From Faecalimonas sp. (GTDB lineage Bacteria; Bacillota_A; Clostridia; Lachnospirales; Lachnospiraceae): a DNA stretch of 5,339 nucleotides. Within the stretch, counting starts at the first letter, position 1; each line of letters begins with the position of its first letter. The notes beneath the pieces were generated by a model. That model worked only from the letters and a program-made list of their open reading frames with translations. It did not search any database and was not told where the DNA came from. A program made the position numbers and the translations under genes. The stretch is from contig JAPFCT010000046.1 of the NCBI GenBank assembly GCA_026169575.1, positions 1 through 5,339 on the forward strand. The letters are read 5' to 3'. Below, piece by piece: positions 1 to 5,121 of this stretch.

Positions 1-86
1 CGATGTGATTTTCCTTTATTTTATCACGCAGGGAGAATTTTTTCCATAAAAAATCAACAGAACTTCCCGGAGATGAGATGGATTTC

Positions 87-113
87 TGTCTAAATTTGGC
101 GGTAAATTAGACA
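87..113. promoter_or_regulatory. Dyad-symmetric candidate operator TGTCTAA-N13-TTAGACA
   Basis: The left arm TGTCTAA (87-93) and right arm TTAGACA (107-113) are perfect reverse complements. Two more pairs form inside (95/105 and 96/104), and three more outside (85/115, 84/116, 83/117) after one mismatch. The symmetry centre is base 100, about 83 bases upstream of the predicted transcription start. That position suits an activator of this operon or a regulator of a divergent gene. There is no GC-rich stem or T-run, so it is not a terminator. The protein that would bind it cannot be identified from this window. Confidence 0.5.
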
Positions 114-126
114 AAAAGAAACTTTT

Positions 127-142
127 ATTTATAAAAAATAAA
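127..142 (+). repeat. Upstream copy of a 16-base direct repeat, candidate operator
   Basis: ATTTATAAAAAATAAA occurs here and again, identically, at 181-196, 54 bases downstream. Within it, TTTAT (128-132) and ATAAA (138-142) form a perfect inverted repeat around AAAAA, so each copy is itself a small dyad. This copy lies just upstream of the -35 region, where it could act as an operator or as an AT-rich UP-type element. Low-complexity AT sequence makes chance repeats easier, so confidence is limited. Confidence 0.45.
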
Positions 143-149
143 ATAAAAC

Positions 150-176
150 TTTACAAACGTCGTCGAATGGTATAAT
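150..176 (+). promoter_or_regulatory. Sigma-A promoter with extended -10
   Basis: A perfect -10 box TATAAT (171-176) is preceded by TGG (168-170), giving a full extended -10 element. The best -35 is TTTACA (150-155; 5 of 6 matches to TTGACA), with a short 15-base spacer that the extended -10 can tolerate. The expected start of transcription is near 182-184, leaving a leader of about 30 bases before the EIIC-like gene. It is the only clear promoter seen in the window and probably drives all five genes. Confidence 0.8.
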
Positions 177-180
177 ATAT

Positions 181-196
181 ATTTATAAAAAATAAA
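181..196 (+). repeat. Downstream copy of the 16-base repeat, over the transcription start
   Basis: This copy is identical to 127-142 over all 16 bases, with the same TTTAT-N5-ATAAA dyad (182-196). It covers the predicted transcription start, a classic place for a repressor to block initiation. The 54-base distance between copies is close to five helical turns, so both sites would face a similar side of the DNA, as in looping or cooperative repression. The function is inferred from placement only. Confidence 0.45.
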
Positions 197-203
197 TAAA
201 AAC

Positions 204-208
204 GGAGG
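204..208 (+). promoter_or_regulatory. Ribosome binding site of the EIIC-like gene
   Basis: GGAGG at 204-208 is a perfect Shine-Dalgarno core, with a 5-base spacer to the ATG at 214. It fixes the start of the first gene. Confidence 0.9.
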
Positions 209-213
209 TTGCT

Positions 214-1494
214 ATGAATCGAATTTTAGCATTTTTAGAGGGAAAACTCGCCCCTCTGGGAGAAAGGATTGGAAAACAGAGACATTTAAAAGCTCTGAGA
301 GAAGGAATTATGATGGCGATGCCATTAGTATTACTGGGTTCATTTTTTGTTTTGATAAAAGATTTCCCATTGCAGGCATGGACAACATGGCTTCAGACAC
401 ACTGGAATCTGGATGTTCTTTTAAACACAATGGCAAATAACTCGTTTGGTCTGATGGCGCTTGTGACAGCATTTGGAATTGCGTACCGTCTGTCAGAATC
501 TTATGGAACGGACGGCCCGTCAGCAGGTGTGATCTCTCTGGGAGCATTTCTTCTGATGACACCGCCGATGGCAGCAGAAGACGGAGCACTTGGGATTCCT
601 TACGGAATGTTAGGTGGAAAGGGGATCTTTGCAGCAATCGTTGTAGCGATGATCTCAGCAGAAATTTACCGCTGGTTTATCCAGAAGAATATTGCGATCA
701 AAATGCCGGCAGGCGTTCCGGATGTCGTGAGCAAATCTTTTTCCGCACTGATCCCGGGAATCGTGATCTTAACATTTTTTGCAGTGGTATTAAAAGTCAT
801 TGAGGCAACCGGACTTGGAAGCTTAAATGCGATTCTTTCCGTTATTGTCGGAAAGCCGTTAGGTCTGATCGCAAGTACATTGCCTGGAACGTTCGTTGCA
901 GTATTATTGAACTCTTTATTCTGGTTCTGTGGTGTCAACGGCGGACAGGTAGTCGGAGCGGTTATGAACCCACTCTGGATCCAGTATGCAGATGCAAACC
1001 GTATCGCGCAGGCAGCAGGAGAGGCTCTTCCGAATATTGTCACAGCGCCGTTTATGGATCTGTTCGTATACATCGGAGGAGGCGGTGCGACAATCGGTTT
1101 GGCGCTTTGCCTGATGTTTTTCAGCAAGAGTAAAGAATATAAGACACTCGGAAAAGTATCCGGTATCCCGGCATTATTTAACATTAACACAGCAATTTTA
1201 TTTACCTTCCCGACAGTATTAAACCCGATCATGCTGATCCCGTTTGTACTGACACCGGTGATCAACGCGATCATTACATATGTGGCAATGCTGACAAATC
1301 TTGTTCCTTATACAACAGGTGTGACACTGCCGTGGACAACGCCGCCGGTCATCGGAGGATTTCTGGCAACAGGAAGCTGGAGAGGCGCGGTATTGCAGAT
1401 CGTACTCGTAATTGTTTCTTTTGTGATCTATTATCCGTTCTTTAAAGCGGCAGATAAAAGAAACTTATTAAAAGAAAAAGAAGGTGCAAACTAA
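214..1494 (+). CDS. PTS EIIC-like sugar permease (cellobiose/lactose family) lacking key catalytic-site residues
   Basis: This 426-residue polytopic membrane protein matches the CelB/ChbC/LacE EIIC family in length and motifs. It has the N-terminal FLEGKLAPLGERIGKQRHL segment (7-25), FWFCGVNG (236-243), PNIVTAPFMD (273-282), an IGGGGATIGL stretch (287-296), VLNPIMLIPF (335-344), LPWTTPPVIGGFLATGSWRGA (372-392) and a hydrophobic C-terminal helix. In normal family members the channel moves a disaccharide that is phosphorylated through EIIA and EIIB. Here the motif usually ending in G-I-H-G reads GVNG, so His is Asn242. The usual NINEP reads NINTA, so Glu is Thr326 and the Pro is Ala327. These match His250 and Glu334 of Bacillus cereus ChbC, with the same spacing of 84. 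No EIIA or EIIB gene lies in the window. The fold assignment is firm, but phosphorylation-coupled transport is doubtful; it may be a facilitator, an exporter or a sensor. The start is set by GGAGG five bases upstream. Confidence 0.9.
   Translation: MNRILAFLEGKLAPLGERIGKQRHLKALREGIMMAMPLVLLGSFFVLIKDFPLQAWTTWLQTHWNLDVLLNTMANNSFGLMALVTAFGIAYRLSESYGTDGPSAGVISLGAFLLMTPPMAAEDGALGIPYGMLGGKGIFAAIVVAMISAEIYRWFIQKNIAIKMPAGVPDVVSKSFSALIPGIVILTFFAVVLKVIEATGLGSLNAILSVIVGKPLGLIASTLPGTFVAVLLNSLFWFCGVNGGQVVGAVMNPLWIQYADANRIAQAAGEALPNIVTAPFMDLFVYIGGGGATIGLALCLMFFSKSKEYKTLGKVSGIPALFNINTAILFTFPTVLNPIMLIPFVLTPVINAIITYVAMLTNLVPYTTGVTLPWTTPPVIGGFLATGSWRGAVLQIVLVIVSFVIYYPFFKAADKRNLLKEKEGAN
1481..1486 (+). promoter_or_regulatory. 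Ribosome binding site of the DUF4838 gene, inside the EIIC-like gene
   Basis: AAGGTG at 1481-1486 lies seven bases before the ATG at 1494. It sits within the last codons of the upstream gene, and the start codon shares its A with the upstream TAA stop (TAATG). This arrangement favours translational coupling of the two genes. Confidence 0.7.
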
Positions 1495-3374
1495 TGAATA
1501 TAAAAATTTGGTATCAGACAGAGGAGCAGGAATTTCTGCATGCAGAACTGCAGCATTATTTTGAGACAGTATTTCAGATGCAGGCAGAAAAAGCATCCGA
1601 GGCGGATGCGGATCTGAAAGTGATCGTGGAAAAAGAAGATACAGATATGGACCATATCTGTATCGAACTCCACGGGGGAAAAGGAACGATCCAGGCAGAT
1701 TCCCAGGTGGGAGTGCTGATTGCGGCCTATCGGCTTTTCCATGAATTTGGTGTAAGATATCTCCGCCCGGGCAGAACGAATGAATTTTTTAAAGTTCTTT
1801 CGCAGAAAGACTGGGAAGAGAAGGAGATTTCGATTGAGGAGACAGCAAGTTTCCGGCACAGAGGAGTCTGCATTGAAGGAGCAGATTCCTATGAAAATCT
1901 GAAGGATTTCATTGACTGGCTTCCGAAGATTGGAATGAATACATTCTTTATCCAGTTTGAGAATCCATACTCGTTCTTTAAGAGATGGTATGAACATGAG
2001 TTTAATCCATATGCAGAAAAAGAACCGTTCAGCACAGAGATTGCCCAAAAGATGAGCGATAGGATCGATCAGGAGATGAAACTCAGAGGCATCGTGCATC
2101 ACCGTGTAGGACATGGATGGACCGGGGAAGTACTCGGATATTCTTCCAAGTATGGATGGGAGTCAGGTCTCACACTTCCGGAAGAGAAAAAACATCTTGT
2201 GGCAGAATTAAATGGAAAAAGAGAGCTGTTTGGCACAGCGCCGATTTTGACAAGTCTTGACTTTGCCAATCCAGAAGTCGGAAATAAGATGGTAGAGCTG
2301 ATCGTAAACTATGCAAAAGAAAGAAGAGATGTAGATTACCTTCATGTATGGCTTTCTGATGCAAGAAATAATATCTGTGAGTGTGAGCAGTGTCAAAAAG
2401 ATCTTCCGTCCGATCAGTATATCCGCATTTTAAATCAGCTGGATGAGGCGCTGACAGCGGAAGGACTGGATACAAAGATCTGTTTCCTGCTGTACCATGA
2501 ACTTTTATTTGCCCCGGAGAAAGAAAAAATCAAAAATCCGGAGCGTTTCACAATGATGTTTGCGCCGATCACGCGTACGTTTGAGATGAGTTATGAAGAC
2601 GTGGATTACGAGTCAGACATTCCGGAGCCGAAAGCGTATGTGAGAAATCAGATTGTGCTTCCAAATTCACTGGAAGAGAATCTTTCTTACCTCTTTGCAT
2701 GGAAGAAGATGTTTGACGGAGACAGCTTTGTATACGATTATCCACTTGGAAGAGCGCACTATGGAGATCTCGGATATATGAAGATCAGTCATGTAATCTA
2801 CCGGGATATCCATTTCCTGAAAAATTTACAGTTGAACGGTTACATCAGCTGCCAGGAACTCCGCGCAGGATTCCCACATAACTTCCCGAATTATGTCATG
2901 GGACAGATGCTCTGGAATAACACACGCGATTATGAAGAACTGAAAGAGGAATATTTCAGCAGCATGTACGGAGAGAACTGGAAAGAAGTAACTGCTTATC
3001 TGGAAAATCTTTCCGCATATTCTTCCTGCGATTACTTCAATGCGATCGGGGAGAGATTAAATCCGGTACTCTCAGCAAGATATGAAGTGTGCGTCAATCT
3101 GGCAGAAGAGATGCTTTCTGTGATCGAGGTTCATACAGCAGAGAGCGAAGGACTGCAAAAGCGGGAGTGGAAACAGTTGGGATACCACAGAGAGTATGTG
3201 ACAAAGATGGCAGAGGCACTTCGCCTGATCAGCGCAGGAAAACATACAGAAGCACAGCGCGTGTGGAGAGATGTGCTTGATTTCATCCGCAGAAATGAAA
3301 TGGCATTCCAGCAAAATCTGGATGTATACCGTGTCATTGAAGTGGCGAAAAACTATGCGGGATTCAAGCTGTAA
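1494..3374 (+). CDS. DUF4838-type TIM-barrel protein, probable cytoplasmic glycoside hydrolase
   Basis: The 626-residue protein has no signal peptide or membrane segment, so it should be cytoplasmic. Residues 1-95 resemble the small alpha/beta domain that precedes the barrel in GH20/GH67-like enzymes, ending in the typical AAYRLFHEFGVRYLRPG (77-93). A TIM barrel follows, with likely strands at HRGVCIEG (122-129), NTFFIQFE (149-156), HHRVGHGW (202-209), YLHVWLSD (282-289), KICFLLYHE (328-336), FTMMFAPIT (352-360), SFVYDYPLGR (411-420) and NGYISCQE (448-455). After strand 4 comes a C-x-C-x2-C cluster (Cys295, 297, 300) typical of DUF4838 proteins, which may bind metal or stabilise the loop. Asp289, Glu129, Glu336 and Glu455, at strand ends, are candidate catalytic acids, by inference. 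The C-terminal 150 residues are helical. The substrate is not known. The overlap with the EIIC-like gene and the ABC genes behind it suggest it processes an imported glycan. Confidence in the family is good; confidence in the reaction is low. Confidence 0.8.
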   Translation: MNIKIWYQTEEQEFLHAELQHYFETVFQMQAEKASEADADLKVIVEKEDTDMDHICIELHGGKGTIQADSQVGVLIAAYRLFHEFGVRYLRPGRTNEFFKVLSQKDWEEKEISIEETASFRHRGVCIEGADSYENLKDFIDWLPKIGMNTFFIQFENPYSFFKRWYEHEFNPYAEKEPFSTEIAQKMSDRIDQEMKLRGIVHHRVGHGWTGEVLGYSSKYGWESGLTLPEEKKHLVAELNGKRELFGTAPILTSLDFANPEVGNKMVELIVNYAKERRDVDYLHVWLSDARNNICECEQCQKDLPSDQYIRILNQLDEALTAEGLDTKICFLLYHELLFAPEKEKIKNPERFTMMFAPITRTFEMSYEDVDYESDIPEPKAYVRNQIVLPNSLEENLSYLFAWKKMFDGDSFVYDYPLGRAHYGDLGYMKISHVIYRDIHFLKNLQLNGYISCQELRAGFPHNFPNYVMGQMLWNNTRDYEELKEEYFSSMYGENWKEVTAYLENLSAYSSCDYFNAIGERLNPVLSARYEVCVNLAEEMLSVIEVHTAESEGLQKREWKQLGYHREYVTKMAEALRLISAGKHTEAQRVWRDVLDFIRRNEMAFQQNLDVYRVIEVAKNYAGFKL

Positions 3375-3392
3375 AAGGACGCAAGCCCTTTT
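3373..3392 (+). other. Intercistronic hairpin with GCAA tetraloop over the DUF4838 stop codon
   Basis: AAAAGG (3373-3378) pairs with CCTTTT (3387-3392). After one A/C mismatch, C3380 pairs with G3385 and closes a GCAA loop (3381-3384), a member of the stable GNRA class. The stem starts in the TAA stop codon and ends six bases before the next ribosome binding site. Only four Ts lie at the 3' side, and they are part of the stem, so a strong intrinsic terminator is unlikely. It may be a partial attenuator or an mRNA stability element that sets different levels for the enzyme and transporter genes. Confidence 0.4.
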
Positions 3393-3397
3393 CGGAT

Positions 3398-3405
3398 AAG
3401 GTGGA
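3398..3405 (+). promoter_or_regulatory. Ribosome binding site of the first permease gene
   Basis: AAGGTGGA at 3398-3405 is a close Shine-Dalgarno match, with five bases to the ATG at 3411. It supports that start and shows this gene is translated from its own site, unlike the coupled genes on either side. Confidence 0.75.
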
Positions 3406-3410
3406 CGAGT

Positions 3411-4304
3411 ATGAAAAGAGACCATAAAAAAATCATTGTAACATTTTTGCTGCCGCTGCTTGTTCTTTACGCTGTATTTCAGCTGTATCCATTGATCCTG
3501 AATCTGTTTTATTCTTTACTGAACTGGAATGGGATCACAAAAACAGCAAATTTTGTAGGACTTGGCAACTACGCGGAAGTTCTGGGGGACGGGCTGTTTT
3601 GGAATGCGGTGAAAAACAGTCTGTTGTATGCAGTGACAGGAACATTTTTTCAGGTAACGGTATCGTTCTTCCTTGCCTATCTTGTAGAGTATAATACATT
3701 TAAAAAGAAAAAAATGGCCCGCCTGATATTCATCATGCCAATCGTAGCAACTTCCGCTACGATTGGTATTCTAATGAAAAGCATTTTCAGTTACGATGGA
3801 TTTGTAAATACGGTCATCAGCGGTGTCGGTCTTGAGAAGATCGAATGGCTGACAGAACCAAAGTGGGCATTTTTGATGATCATCCTTGTATCGGTGTGGA
3901 AAGAGACGGGGACATTGTTTATTTACTGGATGGCAGGATTTCAGATGGTATCTCCGGCGGTGATCGAGGCATCGAAGGTAGATGGAGCCAGTGAACCGGC
4001 ATTTGTGCGTTACATTTTGATCCCGACAATGAAGCCGGTCATCTTTACGGTTACTTCGGTTGCATTTTTAAATGCCTTGAAAATGTTTGATATCGTGCAG
4101 ACATTGACGAGCGGAGGACCGTATTTTTCGACAGATATGATATCGACTTATATTTACCGGACAGCATTTTCCAGTTCGTTTGGGGCGCCAAGACTTAGTT
4201 ATGCAAGTGCGGCGGTTGTGATGTGTCTTGTATTTTTGATTTTGTGCAGTGGATTGATACGATTCTTTCAAAAGAAGTGGAAAGAAGGAAAAGAAGCATG
4301 TTAA
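3411..4304 (+). CDS. Sugar ABC transporter permease, MalF/UgpA type (CUT1 family)
   Basis: This 297-residue inner-membrane permease would form one half of the import channel. Likely membrane helices lie near residues 9-30, 66-92, 103-124, 152-178, 208-228 and 263-285, the six-helix form common in UgpA/LacF-type proteins. The segment FYSLLNWNG (33-41) followed by FVGLGNYAEVL (48-58) is the typical periplasmic-side loop of the family. The EAA loop, which docks on the ATPase, reads EASKVDGASEPAF (186-198) then ILIPTMKPV (202-210), with the key Glu, Asp191-Gly192 and Pro present. It overlaps the second permease gene by seven bases. No ATPase gene is in the window; a shared MsmK/MsmX-type ATPase encoded elsewhere is common for such systems. 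The substrate is probably an oligosaccharide, inferred from family and neighbours. A strong inverted repeat lies inside the gene (3738-3766). Confidence 0.92.
   Translation: MKRDHKKIIVTFLLPLLVLYAVFQLYPLILNLFYSLLNWNGITKTANFVGLGNYAEVLGDGLFWNAVKNSLLYAVTGTFFQVTVSFFLAYLVEYNTFKKKKMARLIFIMPIVATSATIGILMKSIFSYDGFVNTVISGVGLEKIEWLTEPKWAFLMIILVSVWKETGTLFIYWMAGFQMVSPAVIEASKVDGASEPAFVRYILIPTMKPVIFTVTSVAFLNALKMFDIVQTLTSGGPYFSTDMISTYIYRTAFSSSFGAPRLSYASAAVVMCLVFLILCSGLIRFFQKKWKEGKEAC
3735..3769. repeat. Perfect 11-bp inverted repeat inside the first permease gene
   Basis: The left arm CCAATCGTAGC (3738-3748) and right arm GCTACGATTGG (3756-3766) are exact reverse complements separated by seven bases (AACTTCC). 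In RNA the stem extends by a G-U pair (3737/3767) and two A-U pairs (3736/3768, 3735/3769), giving 14 pairs. It covers codons Met109 to Ile120, at the start of the third membrane helix. There is no T-run after it. By rough count a stem this perfect and tight is expected by chance in well under one in ten windows of this size. The role is unknown. Confidence 0.75.
4285..4290 (+). promoter_or_regulatory. Ribosome binding site that decides the start of the second permease
   Basis: AAGGAA at 4285-4290 sits seven bases before the ATG at 4298. A longer reading from ATG 4223 would add 25 mostly polar and charged residues before the first membrane helix. It would also overlap the upstream gene by 82 bases, and I see no good ribosome site there. 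The 4298 start is therefore preferred. Confidence 0.75.
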
Positions 4305-5101
4305 AGAAAATTTTATTATTTGTAAGTACGGCGATCTGGCTTGCACCGTTCCTGCTGATGTTGCTGATTGCATTCAGCAGTAAGAATACGAATTCCTTTC
4401 TGGAACTGTTTGCAGACAATCATGCTACCTTTCAAAATTTTCAAAATGCATGGGAGCAGGCAGAGTTTTCCCGGTACTTTTTAAATACTGTGATCGTGAC
4501 GGTTGCTTCTGTTATTGTGATTCTCGCAGTTACGGCGCTTGCGGGATATATTATGGGATGTTTTGAGTTCCGGGCAAAAAAGATCATTTATACCGTGATG
4601 ATGATTTCCATGGGAATTCCGACGATCTTTTTTACCATACCGGTTTATCAGATTCTCAGGATGCTCCACTGCGAGAGCTCTCTGACCGGACTGATCCTGG
4701 CGGAAGTCGGCGGAGGACATGTGATTTTTATTTTATTGTTTTCCAAATTTTTCCAGTCGGTTCCAAAGGCGCTGGAAGAATCGGCAGTGCTGGAGGGGGC
4801 AAGTGAATTTGACGTGTTTTTCCGGATCATGTTTCCGCTTGCGGGGCCGGTGATCGGAACGGTTGTGATCACACAGTCGATCTGGACATGGAATTCTTTC
4901 CTGTATCCACTGATTTTGTCTGTGAATCAGCCGAAGATCCGTACACTTTCTGTCGGTCTGTATTCTTTTCAGGGAGAAAATATTGTGGAGTGGGGAAGTA
5001 TCGCGGCGGGAGCCTGCATCACGATTCTTCCAATGCTGTTGTTGTTTGTAACATTCCAAAAATATTTTATCCAGGGAATTTCAGGGGCGGTCAAAGAATA
5101 G
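4298..5101 (+). CDS. Sugar ABC transporter permease, MalG/UgpE type (CUT1 family)
   Basis: Starting at ATG 4298 this is a 267-residue inner-membrane permease, a normal length for the family. It pairs with the MalF-type protein upstream to form the channel. Likely helices are near residues 4-26, 62-88, 97-121, 130-152, 186-206 and 235-255. Family marks include the FLNTVIVTVA segment (61-70), the EAA loop ESAVLEGASEFDVFF (161-175) followed by IMFPLAGPV (177-185), WTWNSFLYPL (196-205), and the C-terminal FIQGISGAVKE (257-267), close to the usual ending GAVKG. The EAA loop has Glu166 where Asp normally precedes the Gly; this is conservative and probably tolerated. It overlaps the upstream permease by seven bases, so the two proteins are likely made in matched amounts. 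The next gene, for the binding protein, begins 20 bases later. Confidence 0.92.
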   Translation: MLKKILLFVSTAIWLAPFLLMLLIAFSSKNTNSFLELFADNHATFQNFQNAWEQAEFSRYFLNTVIVTVASVIVILAVTALAGYIMGCFEFRAKKIIYTVMMISMGIPTIFFTIPVYQILRMLHCESSLTGLILAEVGGGHVIFILLFSKFFQSVPKALEESAVLEGASEFDVFFRIMFPLAGPVIGTVVITQSIWTWNSFLYPLILSVNQPKIRTLSVGLYSFQGENIVEWGSIAAGACITILPMLLLFVTFQKYFIQGISGAVKE

Positions 5102-5108
5102 CGGAAAG

Positions 5109-5115
5109 AAAGGGA
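5109..5115 (+). promoter_or_regulatory. Ribosome binding site of the binding-protein gene
   Basis: AAAGGGA at 5109-5115 lies six bases before the ATG at 5122. Another ATG at 5115 overlaps this site, is in a different frame, and would not give the lipoprotein signal, so 5122 is the start. Confidence 0.7.
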
Positions 5116-5121
5116 TGCCAT

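Larger units (their letters stand above)
1..213. other. Intergenic control region upstream of the operon
   Basis: No convincing coding sequence is seen on either strand. The region is strongly AT-rich, more so than the genes that follow. It contains a dyad around 87-113, a promoter around 150-176, two direct repeats (127-142 and 181-196) and the ribosome binding site of the first gene. A weaker AT stem (ATTTTTT at 37-43, AAAAAAT at 48-54, 4-base loop) and a short GTGAT/ATCAC pair (5-9 and 23-27, 13 bases apart) are also present but could be chance. On the minus strand an AAAGGAA stretch near 11-17 resembles a ribosome binding site for a gene starting just left of base 1. The region may therefore be a shared divergent promoter region; this is inference. 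Confidence 0.8.

Noticed and set aside
22..46. A tiny minus-strand open frame starting ATGGAAAAA
   Set aside because: It stops after seven codons and has no ribosome binding site; most likely chance.
37..54. AT-only hairpin ATTTTTT-CCAT-AAAAAAT as a terminator of a gene to the left
   Set aside because: The stem has no GC pairs and would be weak. No gene ends within the window before it, so a terminator call is not supported.
151..165. A possible catabolite-control (cre) site between the -35 and -10
   Set aside because: Only a partial match to the cre pattern: it keeps the central CG but misses several fixed positions and lacks symmetry.
666..1274. A 202-codon minus-strand open frame opposite the EIIC-like gene
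   Set aside because: The plus-strand frame has clear EIIC motifs along the same stretch. The minus-strand protein shows no domain and no ribosome site was noted.
1491..2114. A 207-codon minus-strand open frame opposite the DUF4838 gene
   Set aside because: It lies wholly over a well-supported coding gene, is rich in Cys, Phe and His in a way typical of antisense frames, and matches no family I recognise.
3089..3280. A 63-codon plus-strand frame inside the DUF4838 gene
   Set aside because: It is an out-of-frame reading of a coding region with highly charged, low-structure content and no ribosome site.
4223..4297. A longer N-terminus for the second permease from ATG 4223
   Set aside because: It would add charged, non-conserved residues before the first membrane helix and overlap the upstream permease by 82 bases. 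ATG 4298 has a good ribosome site and the normal family length.
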